NCBI GenBank assembly: GCA_023230455.1 | Contig: JALNXH010000014.1 | Location: 32,649 to 96,648 of the forward strand | Length of the DNA stretch: 64,000 nucleotides | Origin: Rhodocyclaceae bacterium | GTDB taxonomy: Bacteria; Pseudomonadota; Gammaproteobacteria; Burkholderiales; Rhodocyclaceae | Direction of reading: 5' to 3' | Shown: piece after piece, positions 17,823 to 27,004 of the stretch | How positions within the stretch are numbered: position 1 is the stretch's first letter | How the letters are laid out: the number at the start of each line of letters is the position of its first letter | The notes under the pieces: model-generated | The model's input: the letters and a program-made list of their open reading frames with translations, nothing else | The model's database searches: none | Told to the model about the DNA's origin: nothing | Made by a program: the position numbers and the translations under genes

Positions 17823-18755
17823 TTGCATATTATTCTCGTCTCCAGTCGCTCCGCAACAACGCGCACCATCACGCTGACGCCGCGCCTCGTGCTGCTGCTG
17901 CTGATCGGTTTTGCGGCCATGGTGTTGGTCATGTCTTCGCTGTTCTCCTACGTCACCGTGCGCCACGCGGCGGAGATCCGCCTGCCCTTCCTACAGGATC
18001 TGATTCGGGCGGTGAGCCTGGAGGAAAACCAGCGCCGGCAGGAATACGTCAAGGAAAATCTCAAGGTCATGGCCGTAAAACTGGGCGAGATGCAGGCCCA
18101 GCTGACCCGCCTGGATTCGCTGGGAGAGCGTCTGTCCACTCTGGCAGGCGTCCGTCCGCAGGAACGCAAGGCAGCGCTCGGCGACGGCCGCGGCGGTCCG
18201 TTGCTGTTGCGGTCGGAGGTATCGCCCAACGAGTTGCAGCGCGCCCTTGATTCGCTCGCGCGCGACGTCGAAGCGCGTACCGATGCTCTTTCGGTGGTTG
18301 AGTCGCAGTTGTTCGAGGATCGCGTGCGCAAGAACCTGCTGCCGTCCACGCTGCCGGTAAACGTACAGTGGAACGCCTCTGCCTTTGGCTGGCGCCTTGA
18401 CCCCTTCACCGGCCAGCGTGCGATGCATGAAGGCGTCGACTTCCCTTCGGATGTAGGCGCCACCATCGTCGCCGCGGCGTCCGGCGTGGTGGTCACCGCT
18501 GAGCGCCATCCCGAATACGGCAACATGATAGAGATCGACCACGGTAACGACATGACCACCCGCTATGCGCACGCCTCGAGGGTCACGGTGCACGTCGGAG
18601 ACGTGGTGCGTCGCGGCGAGAAGATCGCCGAAGTCGGTTCCACCGGCCGTTCCACAGGCCCGCATCTGCATTTTGAGGTACGTTTCCGCGGTGCGGCGCA
18701 AAATCCCAACCGCTTCCTCGAGCAGGCCTGGAGCAACACCTTCGCTCAGCGCTGA
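17823..18755 (+). CDS. M23 family (LytM-type) metallopeptidase
   Basis: Probable envelope-anchored murein endopeptidase or amidase activator. The 310-aa product has one N-terminal membrane segment (about residues 20-42), a coiled-coil region (about 55-150) and a C-terminal LytM domain. The zinc-site motifs are kept: HEGVDF and the late HLHFE, with GNMIEIDHG and TRYAHAS between them, so the enzyme is likely active rather than a degenerate EnvC/NlpD-type activator. The start is a TTG at 17823 preceded by GAGGAGAAAG. It precedes secA, the usual betaproteobacterial order. Confidence 0.88.
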   Translation: MHIILVSSRSATTRTITLTPRLVLLLLIGFAAMVLVMSSLFSYVTVRHAAEIRLPFLQDLIRAVSLEENQRRQEYVKENLKVMAVKLGEMQAQLTRLDSLGERLSTLAGVRPQERKAALGDGRGGPLLLRSEVSPNELQRALDSLARDVEARTDALSVVESQLFEDRVRKNLLPSTLPVNVQWNASAFGWRLDPFTGQRAMHEGVDFPSDVGATIVAAASGVVVTAERHPEYGNMIEIDHGNDMTTRYAHASRVTVHVGDVVRRGEKIAEVGSTGRSTGPHLHFEVRFRGAAQNPNRFLEQAWSNTFAQR

Positions 18756-18761
18756 TACGTT

Positions 18762-18789
18762 CCCGGCGCATCCGCAGGGCTGCGCCGGG
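18762..18789 (+). terminator. hairpin after the M23 peptidase gene
   Basis: Perfect 9-base arms CCCGGCGCA (18762-18770) and TGCGCCGGG (18781-18789) with a 10-base loop, starting six bases after the stop codon. There is no T-run, so terminator efficiency is uncertain. Confidence 0.5.
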
Positions 18790-18807
18790 CGGCCTTGCGC
18801 CGCATGG

Positions 18808-18813
18808 TAAAAT
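18808..18813 (+). promoter_or_regulatory. possible -10 box before secA
   Basis: TAAAAT followed by CCGCGC, 31 bases before the secA ATG and after the M23 hairpin. It fits the recurring TAWAATCSGC pattern of this window. No clear -35 box is seen. Confidence 0.35.
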
Positions 18814-18844
18814 CCGCGCTTTTCCTTGCCCCTGCGGCCTCCAG

Positions 18845-21568
18845 ATGATTACCGGTTTTCTCAAGAAGATATTCGGCAGCCGCAACGAGCGGCTGCTGCG
18901 CCAGTACCGCGCCGTGGTGGCCCGGATCAATGCGCTGGAGCCAGCGATGCAGGCGCTCTCGGATGAGCAACTGGCGGGCAAGACGGTTGAGTTCAAAGAT
19001 CGCGTCGGCAACGGATTGGCGCTCGATGATCTGCTGCCCGAAGCGTTTGCCGTGGTCCGCGAAGCCAGCCGGCGAACGCTCGGCATGCGTCACTTCGATG
19101 TCCAGATGATCGGCGGCATGGCCCTGCACCACGGCAAGATCGGCGAAATGCGCACCGGCGAGGGCAAGACCCTGGTGGCGACGCTGCCCGCGTATTTGAA
19201 TGCACTGTCCGGCAAGGGCGTGCACGTGATCACGGTCAACGACTACCTGGCCCGCCGCGATGCCGAATGGATGGGGCGGCTGCACCGTTTTCTGGGCCTT
19301 TCTGTCGGAGTGAATCTGTCGCAGATGGCCCATGCCGAAAAGCAGACCGCCTACGCCGCCGACATCACCTACGGCACCAATAACGAATTCGGCTTCGACT
19401 ACCTGCGCGACAACATGGTGTATTCGCTCGCCGAGCGGGTGCAGCGCGGCCTCAATTTCGCCATCGTCGACGAAGTGGACTCAATCCTGATCGACGAGGC
19501 GCGCACGCCGTTGATCATTTCGGGCCAGGCCGACGATCACACCGACCTCTACGTCAGGATGAACGCCGTACCGCCGCTGCTGACCATCGGCGAAGCGGCG
19601 AAAAGCGAGGGCGAGAAGGAAACCGGCGACTACACCGTCGATCTCAAAGCCCACCAGGTATTGCTCACCGAGGAGGGGCACGAGAAGGCCGAGCGCATCC
19701 TCGCCCAGATGGGCATGTTGCCGGAGGGCGGCAGCCTCTACGAGCCGGCCAACATCCTGCTGATGCACCACCTGTATGCGGCGCTGCGCGCGCACAACCT
19801 GTTCCATCGCGATCAGCAATACGTGGTGCAGGACGGCGAGATCATCATCGTCGACGAATTTACCGGCCGTCTGATGCCCGGGCGGCGCTGGTCCGATGGC
19901 CTGCACCAGGCGGTCGAAGCCAAGGAAGGCGTATCGATCCAGGCCGAAAACCAGACCCTGGCTTCGATCACTTTCCAGAACTACTTCCGCATGTACGGCA
20001 AGCTGGCCGGCATGACCGGGACGGCCGACACCGAAGCCTACGAGTTTCACCAGATCTACGGTCTGGAGACGGTGGTCATTCCGACCAACAAGCCGGCCCA
20101 GCGCAAGGACGCCAATGACCAGATCTATCGCACCGCGCAGGAGAAATACGCCGCCATGGTTGCCGACATCCGCGGCTGTCACGAGCGCGGTCAGCCGGTG
20201 CTGGTCGGCACCACCTCGATCGAGAACTCCGAGTTGCTGGCGGAAATCCTGACCAAGGAAAAGCTGCCCCACCAGGTGCTCAACGCCAAGCAGCACGCGC
20301 GCGAGGCGGAGATCATCGTCCAGGCCGGCCGCCCCGGCGTCGTCACCATCGCTACCAATATGGCCGGCCGCGGTACCGACATCGTGCTCGGCGGCAACAT
20401 CGAAAAGACGGTCGATGCGATTCGCGACGACGAAAAATTACCCGCGGCGGACAAGGAGCAGCGCATCGCTGCCCTGCGCGGCGACTGGCAGAAGCTGCAC
20501 GACCAGGTGTTGGCCGCCGGCGGCCTGCACATCATCGGTTCCGAGCGTCACGAGTCGCGCCGCATCGACAATCAGTTGCGCGGCCGTTCCGGCCGTCAGG
20601 GCGACCCCGGTTCATCGCGCTTCTACCTGTCGCTGGAAGATCCGCTGCTGAAGATCTTCGCCGGCGATCGGCTGAACACCATCATGGTGCGGCTGAAGAT
20701 GCCCGAAGGCGAAGCGATCGAGCATCCGATGGTCACTCGCTCGCTCGAATCGGCGCAGCGCAAGGTCGAGCAGCGCAATTTCGACATCCGCAAGCAGTTG
20801 CTCGAATACGACGACGTTGCCAACGACCAGCGCAAAGTCATCTACCAGCAGCGCAACGAGCTGCTGGAATCGGCCGACATCGTCGAAACCGTCACCGCCA
20901 TGCGCGAAGGCTATTTGCACGACCTGTTCCGCCTATACGTGCCGGCGGAAAGCGTCGAGGAACAGTGGGACATCGCGGCTCTGGAAGTGGCCTTGGAAGG
21001 GGAGTTGCGCTTGCGCCTGGCGGTGGCCCAATGGCTCAGGGACGAACCCCAGCTCGGCGAGGAGGATCTGCTGCGGCGCATCCTCGATGCCGCCGACGAG
21101 AGCTACGCCGCCAAGGTCGCGGCAGTCGATGCCGAGGCCTGGCGCGGGTTCGAGCGCAATGTCATGTTGCAAAGCCTCGACACCCACTGGCGCGAACACC
21201 TGTCGGCACTCGACCATCTGCGCCAGGGCATCCATTTGCGCGGTTACGCGCAGAAGAATCCGAAGCAGGAATACAAACGCGAGGCCTTCGACCTGTTCGA
21301 ATCACTGCTTAACACCGTGCGCAATGAGGTGACGCGCCTGCTGTTGACCGTGGAGATTCGTTCCGAGGAGCAGATCGAGGAGGTCGAGCAGAACCATCCG
21401 CAGGTCGAGAACGTCCAGTATCACCACGCCGACTACGACGAAGCGCTCGGCAGCAGCGAGCCCAAGTCGCCGCAGCCGGCGGTGGCCGGGCCCAAGGTGG
21501 GGCGCAATGATCCCTGCCCCTGTGGCAGCGGCAAGAAATTCAAGCATTGCCACGGCAAGCTGGGCTGA
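18845..21568 (+). CDS. secA: preprotein translocase ATPase SecA
   Basis: Motor ATPase that drives unfolded preproteins through SecYEG. The 907-aa product shows Walker A in MRTGEGKTLVATLPAYL, the Walker B segment IVDEVDSILIDEARTPLIIS, the helicase motif TNMAGRGTDI and a C-terminal zinc-binding SecB-contact tail (NDPCPCGSGKKFKHCHG). The length is normal. The stop TGA shares its final A with the mtnA ATG. Confidence 0.97.
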   Translation: MITGFLKKIFGSRNERLLRQYRAVVARINALEPAMQALSDEQLAGKTVEFKDRVGNGLALDDLLPEAFAVVREASRRTLGMRHFDVQMIGGMALHHGKIGEMRTGEGKTLVATLPAYLNALSGKGVHVITVNDYLARRDAEWMGRLHRFLGLSVGVNLSQMAHAEKQTAYAADITYGTNNEFGFDYLRDNMVYSLAERVQRGLNFAIVDEVDSILIDEARTPLIISGQADDHTDLYVRMNAVPPLLTIGEAAKSEGEKETGDYTVDLKAHQVLLTEEGHEKAERILAQMGMLPEGGSLYEPANILLMHHLYAALRAHNLFHRDQQYVVQDGEIIIVDEFTGRLMPGRRWSDGLHQAVEAKEGVSIQAENQTLASITFQNYFRMYGKLAGMTGTADTEAYEFHQIYGLETVVIPTNKPAQRKDANDQIYRTAQEKYAAMVADIRGCHERGQPVLVGTTSIENSELLAEILTKEKLPHQVLNAKQHAREAEIIVQAGRPGVVTIATNMAGRGTDIVLGGNIEKTVDAIRDDEKLPAADKEQRIAALRGDWQKLHDQVLAAGGLHIIGSERHESRRIDNQLRGRSGRQGDPGSSRFYLSLEDPLLKIFAGDRLNTIMVRLKMPEGEAIEHPMVTRSLESAQRKVEQRNFDIRKQLLEYDDVANDQRKVIYQQRNELLESADIVETVTAMREGYLHDLFRLYVPAESVEEQWDIAALEVALEGELRLRLAVAQWLRDEPQLGEEDLLRRILDAADESYAAKVAAVDAEAWRGFERNVMLQSLDTHWREHLSALDHLRQGIHLRGYAQKNPKQEYKREAFDLFESLLNTVRNEVTRLLLTVEIRSEEQIEEVEQNHPQVENVQYHHADYDEALGSSEPKSPQPAVAGPKVGRNDPCPCGSGKKFKHCHGKLG

Positions 21569-22587
21569 TGGAAGTGTTGCACACGATCGCCGAGGACGGC
21601 GATCGGATTGTCATACTCGACCAGACCCGGCTTCCGCGCGAGACGGTCTTTGTTTCTTTGTCTTCGCTCGATCAGGCGGCACATGCCATCCGCAGCATGC
21701 AGGTGCGCGGCGCGCCGCTGATCGGTGTCACCGCGGCGTATGGGGTGGCCTTGGGTTTGACCGTCGAGGCGGACGACCGCCATCTCGAACAGGCGCTGGC
21801 CGTGTTGGCCGCCACCCGCCCGACTGCCGTCAATCTGCATTGGGCTTTGGCCCGCATGGCCGAGGTGCTGCGGCCGCTGGCTCCCGCGCAGCGGCGCAGT
21901 GCGGCCTGGGATGAGGCGCGGACCATCGCCACCGCGGACGAGGCCACCAATGCCGCCATCGGCCGTCATGGATTGCCGCTGATGGCGACAATCCATGACG
22001 GCCGATGGCGGGCTGAACCGGCGACGGTCAATGTCATGACCCACTGCAATGCCGGTTGGCTGGCGACGGTTGCCCACGGTACTGCGCTGGCGCCGGTGTA
22101 TGCCGCGCAGGCGGCCGGCATGCCGCTGCACGTATGGGTTTCCGAGACCCGGCCACGCAATCAGGGGCTGCTCACCGCGTGGGAACTCGCCGCTGCGGAC
22201 GTTCCCCACACGCTGATTGCCGACAACGCCGCCGGCCTGCTGATGATGCAGGGCCGGGTCGATTGCGTGATCGTTGGCGCCGACCGCATCGCTGCCAACG
22301 GCGACGTCGCCAACAAGGTCGGCACCTATCTCAAGGCCCTCGCCGCCAAGGCGCACAACATTCCGTTCTATGTCGCGGCGCCGCTGTCCACCATCGATTT
22401 CGATTGTCCCAACGGTATCTCGATTCCGATCGAGGAGCGCAGCGGCGACGAGTTCGGCGACCTCGGCCTTGCCGCCACGCCGCGCGCCAATCCGGCCTTC
22501 GACGTCACCCCGGCGCACCTGATCTCAGGCATCGTCACCGAGCGCGGCGTGCATGCGCCGCAGGACATCGCGTCATTCAAGCCATGA
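21568..22587 (+). CDS. mtnA: methylthioribose-1-phosphate isomerase MtnA
   Basis: Isomerises S-methyl-5-thioribose-1-phosphate to methylthioribulose-1-phosphate; some members also accept 5-deoxyribose-1-phosphate. The 339-aa product has the family blocks MQVRGAPLIGVTAAYG, MTHCNAGWLAT with the catalytic Cys, and VDCVIVGADRIAANGDVANKVGT with the catalytic Asp. The ATG at 21568 overlaps the secA stop; an in-frame TTG at 21547 lies inside secA and is unlikely. The next gene overlaps by four bases and encodes a class II aldolase, so the two are probably translated together and act in sequence. Confidence 0.94.
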   Translation: MEVLHTIAEDGDRIVILDQTRLPRETVFVSLSSLDQAAHAIRSMQVRGAPLIGVTAAYGVALGLTVEADDRHLEQALAVLAATRPTAVNLHWALARMAEVLRPLAPAQRRSAAWDEARTIATADEATNAAIGRHGLPLMATIHDGRWRAEPATVNVMTHCNAGWLATVAHGTALAPVYAAQAAGMPLHVWVSETRPRNQGLLTAWELAAADVPHTLIADNAAGLLMMQGRVDCVIVGADRIAANGDVANKVGTYLKALAAKAHNIPFYVAAPLSTIDFDCPNGISIPIEERSGDEFGDLGLAATPRANPAFDVTPAHLISGIVTERGVHAPQDIASFKP

Positions 22588-23219
22588 CCGAAGCAGAACT
22601 CAGATCCGCGGTGCTGGCCGCCGCGCAACGTTTGAACGGTCTCGGCATCAACCGCGGCCGCGCCGGCAACGTCAGCGCCCGCGGCGACCTCGGCTTCGTC
22701 GTTACGCCGACCGGCATGGCCTACGAAGATTGCAAGGCCGCCGACATGGTCTTCCTCGACATGAACGGCGTGGCGCGGCCGGGCCGCACGCCGTCCTCCG
22801 AGTGGCGCTTCCACCGCGACATCTATGCCGCCCGCCCCGAGGCCGGGGCGGTGATACATACCCACGCGCCGTTCGCTACGGCGCTGGCCTGCATGGAAAC
22901 CGGCATCGAGCCGTTTCATTACATGGTGGCCCGCTTCGGCGGCCGCGACGTGCGCTGCGCCGACTATGCGACCTTTGGCACCCAGGCCCTGTCCGAAGCG
23001 ATGTTGGTTGCGCTGCAAGGGCGTTGCGCCTGCCTGATGGCGCATCACGGCATGGCGGTGTTCGGCCGCGATCTGGATCACGCGCTGGATCTTGCCGTCG
23101 AGTTGGAATCGCTGTGCGAACAGTACTGGCGGGTGTTGCAACTCGGGGCACCGAAGTTGCTGCCCGAAGACGAAATGGCACGAGTGCTGGAGAAGTTCGC
23201 CGGCTATGGCCAACAGTAG
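22584..23219 (+). CDS. class II aldolase/adducin family protein, possible Ald2-type 5-deoxyribulose-phosphate aldolase
   Basis: A 211-aa zinc-dependent class II aldolase. Visible metal and catalytic residues are Glu73 in SSEW, His92 and His94 in IHTHAP, and a His in MAHHGM near 154-155. It directly follows mtnA with an ATGA overlap. In known biology, class II aldolases beside mtnA act either as MtnB dehydratase (methionine salvage) or as fuculose-phosphate-like aldolases (Ald2) that cut methylthio- or 5-deoxyribulose-1-phosphate into DHAP and an aldehyde. No mtnB-C-D set is in this window and the sequence looks fuculose-aldolase-like, so the aldolase role is favoured by inference; substrate remains unproven. 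Confidence 0.82.
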   Translation: MTEAELRSAVLAAAQRLNGLGINRGRAGNVSARGDLGFVVTPTGMAYEDCKAADMVFLDMNGVARPGRTPSSEWRFHRDIYAARPEAGAVIHTHAPFATALACMETGIEPFHYMVARFGGRDVRCADYATFGTQALSEAMLVALQGRCACLMAHHGMAVFGRDLDHALDLAVELESLCEQYWRVLQLGAPKLLPEDEMARVLEKFAGYGQQ

Positions 23220-23347
23220 CGCGACCGCAAACGGTCCCACCCCAAAAGGGGGTTGGCCGCGCGACAGGGAAGAGTATCGTTCTCCGGTTCAGGCAGGCAA
23301 TGCGTTCGGCAATGTACCGGACCTGCCGACACCGACGGAGGAGCCGC

Positions 23348-24346
23348 GTGATACGTGCCGAGGATATCGAGTTCCACATTCCGCCCAACGCCGACCATAC
23401 GTGGGCGGAGACCAACTATTTCTGCCTGAGCATTCCGCAAGAACGGTTGCTGGCCTCGGTCTATACCGTGACCCGCAAGGCGCTCGGCGTACAGCTGGTA
23501 GACGTCGTAGTGTTCGGCGCGCTCGGCGACAGTCGCGCCGAAGCGCTGTACATCGATTCGCAGCAGCACCTGCCGGCGCCGCAGCGGCTGTCGGATTACC
23601 GTACGCCGAACGGCCTGCATGTGCAGGCGTTCAGTCCGCGCGATTACCGCGTCGATTACGTCGGCTTCGACGATACCGAGCTGCACTTCGACTTCAAAGG
23701 GCTGATGGAGCCCTTCGACATCCACGATCCGGACCATAGTCCGATGGCCCGGCCGGATGCCCGCGCTGCGAGTTCCGGTTTCGGCGCTGCTTATGGCAAC
23801 CATTTCGACCTGACCGGGCACATCACCGGCACGCTGAAGCTGCGCGGCCGTGAATACAAAGTCGATTGCATCGAGACCATGGACCACAGCTGGGGTCCGC
23901 GCGCCGAGCTGGGCATGGCGACCATGGGCTGGACCCATGCGCATTTCAGCGATGACTTCGCGATTCACTGGATCAACAAGTGGAGTCCGGACGATGCCGG
24001 GGCGAACGAGCATGAACTGGCCCATGGCTATGTACTCGACCAGGGCGTCGCCTACGGCCTCAAGGGCATGAAACTGGACTGTGTGCATCTGGGCTCCGCG
24101 CTGACCGGCATCGAGGCCGAGGTGACCGACAGGCGCGGCAAGGTGTTCCGCCTGCTCGGCACGGCAGTGATCGGTGCGCCCTGGGTACCCTACAGCAGCG
24201 GCATGCTCTATGTGAACCTGATGCGCTGGATGCTCGACGACGGCCGCATGGGCTGGGGCCTCGGCTCCTACAACACCTCGATGCAGGCGTTGAATCGTAC
24301 CTATGGCCGGCGCTGGACCGGGCGGCAACCCAAGGCCACGTCGTGA
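23348..24346 (+). CDS. lipocalin-like DUF7064/AttH-type protein
   Basis: A 332-aa soluble protein without signal peptide. The start GTG at 23348 has GGAGG seven bases upstream and gives MIRAEDIEFHIPP; the open frame extends further upstream but only through the aldolase gene in another frame. Conserved-looking segments are HTWAETNYFCLSIP, the Asp/His pair in DFKGLMEPFDIHDPDHS, and ETMDHSWGPR, which resembles the conserved DHSWG block of the CrtC/AttH/DUF7064-7065 lipocalin-like group. Such proteins bind or hydrate hydrophobic substrates in some systems. The function here is unknown. It is followed closely by an APH-family gene. Confidence 0.65.
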   Translation: MIRAEDIEFHIPPNADHTWAETNYFCLSIPQERLLASVYTVTRKALGVQLVDVVVFGALGDSRAEALYIDSQQHLPAPQRLSDYRTPNGLHVQAFSPRDYRVDYVGFDDTELHFDFKGLMEPFDIHDPDHSPMARPDARAASSGFGAAYGNHFDLTGHITGTLKLRGREYKVDCIETMDHSWGPRAELGMATMGWTHAHFSDDFAIHWINKWSPDDAGANEHELAHGYVLDQGVAYGLKGMKLDCVHLGSALTGIEAEVTDRRGKVFRLLGTAVIGAPWVPYSSGMLYVNLMRWMLDDGRMGWGLGSYNTSMQALNRTYGRRWTGRQPKATS

Positions 24347-24386
24347 TTCGGCAAGATCAAAATAGAAATTGAGGAGAAGACTCGAC

Positions 24387-25583
24387 ATGCAGATCGTAGA
24401 CAAGAACAATCCACCAGCGGAATGGATAGAGGCGCTGCGCAAGCGCTACCCCTGCGAAGCCGAGGTCGACCGGACGTTGACGCGCAAGATGTACCGCCGC
24501 GCTGGACCCGGCTATACGCCCGTGCCCCTGGAAACGCTGATCAAGGGCACCGAATCCCTGCTGCGCGCCGAACTCAAGGGCGACTTTGAAATTTCCGACG
24601 CGCGCTGGCTTTCCGGTGGCGCATCGAAATTGCAGATGGCATTTTCTCTGACCTGGAACCGTCCCGGTACCGGCCGCGAAAAAGCGCCGATGGTGCTGCG
24701 CATGGAGCCGGCCGAGTCGATCGTCGAAACCAGCCGACTGCGCGAATTCCAGCTGATCAAGGCCTTCGATGGCATCGTTCCGGTGCCGCCCGTGGTGGCG
24801 GTCGACGTCAATGGCGATCACTTGCCCTATCCGGCCATGGTCTACGGCTTCGCCCAGGGCGTGACCAAGCCAAGCAATTCCACCAGCAAGACCACAGGCA
24901 TGGGCACGTACATCGCGCCGGAGTGGCGCGCCAAACTCGGCCCGCAGTTCGTCGATTGCCTCGCCAAGATCCACAATCGCAACATTCCCAGCGCCGGCCT
25001 CACGGCTTTCGATCCACCGCAGCCTGGCACGCTGTGCCAGGAACTGGCGCTCAATATGTGGGAGCGCATCTGGGAGGAAGATTCCGACGAGGACATTCCG
25101 CTCCTGCGTCTGGCGAACGTCTGGCTGCGCGAGAACGCGCCGCCCTGCGCCAAGCCGGTGATCCTGCACTGCGATTACCGCATGGGCAATTTCCTGTTCA
25201 CCGAACACGATGCCAAGATCACGGCGATCCTCGACTGGGAGATGGCGCGCCTCGGCGACCATCACCACGATCTGGCGTGGACTTCGGCCAATTCCTACGG
25301 CCACTATGCCGAGGACAACAAGACCTTCCTCGTTGGTGGCTTCATGTCCCGGCCCGAATTTTTCGACGCCTACCAGAAGGCCTCGGGAAACACCGTCGAC
25401 CCGAAGACGCTGTACTACTACAAGGTCTATACGGCGTATGTGCAGGGTGTCATTTCCGTCTCCACCACCTACCGCATCGCCCGCAACGGCAAGACCCACC
25501 AGGATGTGCTACAGGCCTGGATCATGGGCTACGGCTACAAGATGATGGATGACCTGCGCGTTCTGCTGGAACAAGGAGCCTGA
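24387..25583 (+). CDS. APH-fold phosphotransferase family protein
   Basis: A 398-aa member of the aminoglycoside phosphotransferase/ACAD10-11-like kinase fold. The catalytic loop HCDYRMGNFLF and the metal-binding AILDWEMARLGD are intact, so it should be an active small-molecule kinase. The N-terminal lobe has WLSGGASKLQMAFSLTW and PMVLRMEPAES. The ATG at 24387 follows GAGGAG by about ten bases. The substrate is unknown; nothing suggests antibiotic resistance. It sits between the DUF7064-type gene and a 175-aa unknown with a one-base gap to the latter, so these likely form one operon. Confidence 0.8.
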   Translation: MQIVDKNNPPAEWIEALRKRYPCEAEVDRTLTRKMYRRAGPGYTPVPLETLIKGTESLLRAELKGDFEISDARWLSGGASKLQMAFSLTWNRPGTGREKAPMVLRMEPAESIVETSRLREFQLIKAFDGIVPVPPVVAVDVNGDHLPYPAMVYGFAQGVTKPSNSTSKTTGMGTYIAPEWRAKLGPQFVDCLAKIHNRNIPSAGLTAFDPPQPGTLCQELALNMWERIWEEDSDEDIPLLRLANVWLRENAPPCAKPVILHCDYRMGNFLFTEHDAKITAILDWEMARLGDHHHDLAWTSANSYGHYAEDNKTFLVGGFMSRPEFFDAYQKASGNTVDPKTLYYYKVYTAYVQGVISVSTTYRIARNGKTHQDVLQAWIMGYGYKMMDDLRVLLEQGA

Positions 25584-25584
25584 T

Positions 25585-26112
25585 ATGCAATTGCGTCCCG
25601 ACATTTCGATCCACGCGATGATCAAGTCCCTCACCGATGCCGTGTTGCCGGCGGTGGACCCGAACAACAAGCTCGCCCTCGAACAGCTTCAGCTCACCAT
25701 CGGCCTGCTGTCGATGATGGAGCAGCGCATGCCGCTCGAATTCAAGTTCGATTGCGACGAACTCGACCGCCTGCTCGGCTTCGCCGTCGAACTCAAGCGC
25801 CACGCCCGCGGCGGCGAGGCGCTGGCCGATCTGGTGGCCAGCGAGACCCAGGGTGCCGACGTGCGCCGCCGCGCCCAGGCCAGCCCGGCGGAAGTGGTTG
25901 CTGCGAATCGCGCCCTGCGCGCCGCCAGCGGCGCGGTGGCGGCCTCGGCGTATCGCGATGGAACGCCGGAACAGCGTGCGGCGATCATGAAGACGGTGCT
26001 GTCGATGTCCGGGCAGCAGTTGCTGCGCGACCGCGCCTGGGTGATGCCGCAAGGCTGGGAAGCGCAGCCGGAGCTGGTGCCGCCGATTGCGGACCTGCTG
26101 GCAACGTCATGA
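25585..26112 (+). CDS. hypothetical protein, mostly helical
   Basis: A 175-aa soluble protein that I do not recognise. It has no signal peptide or membrane segment and is rich in Ala, Leu, Glu and Arg, with several amphipathic helices (about residues 8-75 and 90-135). It ends with WVMPQGWEAQPELVPPIADLL. The ATG at 25585 begins one base after the APH gene stop and follows AAGGAGC, which indicates co-translation with the kinase. It is probably a small partner protein of that pathway. Confidence 0.7.
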   Translation: MQLRPDISIHAMIKSLTDAVLPAVDPNNKLALEQLQLTIGLLSMMEQRMPLEFKFDCDELDRLLGFAVELKRHARGGEALADLVASETQGADVRRRAQASPAEVVAANRALRAASGAVAASAYRDGTPEQRAAIMKTVLSMSGQQLLRDRAWVMPQGWEAQPELVPPIADLLATS

Positions 26113-26118
26113 TCCGAA

Positions 26119-26148
26119 TCCCGCCGTGGGCAAGAACTCACGGCGGGA
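26119..26148 (+). terminator. hairpin before the phosphatase pair
   Basis: Perfect 10-base arms, TCCCGCCGTG (26119-26128) and CACGGCGGGA (26139-26148), with a 10-base loop, seven bases after the stop of the preceding gene. There is no T-run. It could end the DUF7064-APH transcript or modulate read-through. Confidence 0.5.
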
Positions 26149-26169
26149 CGGCTACCGTACCGAATCGAA

Positions 26170-26961
26170 ATGACCAAAGTGACAGACCCCACATCCCCGG
26201 CCACCCCATCGTCGCGCAGCGTGGGATTGCAGGGTGCACCCAACTGCCGTGACCTGGGCGGATATCCGGCGGCGGACGGACGCCGGGTGAAATGGCGGCA
26301 CCTCTATCGTTCGGACTCCTTTGCCGACCTCACCGATGCCGATCTGCCCGTGGTCCAGTCCCTCGGACTGCGTACGCTGGTCGACCTGCGCCATGCATCC
26401 GAGCGGGAGCGCAAGCCGAACCGGGAATTGCCGGGAATGCCGCCGAAGGTTCATACCTTTCCGTTTCTGCCCTACGGCCACGTGGACATCTTCAAGCGTG
26501 TTTCGGAGGGCCGCATGACCCTGGTACAGCTCGAACAGGACGTCTGGGAGGCCTATCGCCGCTTTCTTCCCGAGCCGGTCTTCCCGAAGATGATCGACCT
26601 GCTGCTGACTCCGGGCGTGTTTCCGATGCTGATCCACTGCACCAGCGGCAAGGATCGCACCGGCTACACGACAGCGGTGGTGCTGCTGGCGCTCGGTGTA
26701 CCCCGCGACGTCATCATCGAGGACTTCCTCGTCACCAACCGCCATCGTCGCGACATCGGCTATCTGGTGGGGGACAAGGCCGACCCGGCAGTGGTGGAGG
26801 TGCTTTCGGGTGTTCATGCCAGTTATCTGGAAGCGTCCTTTACTGCCATGGAGCAGCAATGGGGATCGACCGACGCCTACCTGCGGGATGCCCTTGGCCT
26901 CAGCGACAGGCGTCGGCAGCAGTTGCAGGATCTGCTGCTGGAGCGCGTCGCCGAAAAGTAA
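26170..26961 (+). CDS. tyrosine-protein phosphatase (Y_phosphatase3 type), copy 1
   Basis: A 263-aa PTP-loop phosphatase. The active loop IHCTSGKDRTG has the nucleophile Cys157 and the C-x5-R layout, and the Lys-Asp after the Gly matches the lipid/tyrosine phosphatase subgroup. The N-terminal signature NCRDLGGYPAADGRRVKW and LYRSDSFADLTDAD are typical of this family, whose members dephosphorylate phosphotyrosine or phosphoinositide-like substrates. There is no signal peptide. A second, similar gene follows 43 bases later. The ATG at 26170 is chosen; no strong ribosome binding site is seen. Confidence 0.85.
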   Translation: MTKVTDPTSPATPSSRSVGLQGAPNCRDLGGYPAADGRRVKWRHLYRSDSFADLTDADLPVVQSLGLRTLVDLRHASERERKPNRELPGMPPKVHTFPFLPYGHVDIFKRVSEGRMTLVQLEQDVWEAYRRFLPEPVFPKMIDLLLTPGVFPMLIHCTSGKDRTGYTTAVVLLALGVPRDVIIEDFLVTNRHRRDIGYLVGDKADPAVVEVLSGVHASYLEASFTAMEQQWGSTDAYLRDALGLSDRRRQQLQDLLLERVAEK

Positions 26962-27004
26962 TCCGCCCCCATACCTTTTATTCCCCCATTTCCGGTCACG
27001 TATT

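Noticed and set aside
23230..23252. Small hairpin ACCCC-AAAA-GGGGGT after the aldolase gene
   Set aside because: The stem is only about five bases with no T-run; too weak to call a terminator.
24387..25583. APH-fold gene as an aminoglycoside resistance gene
   Set aside because: The fold is shared with many metabolic kinases. The sequence resembles the ACAD10/11-like branch and the context is not that of a resistance element.
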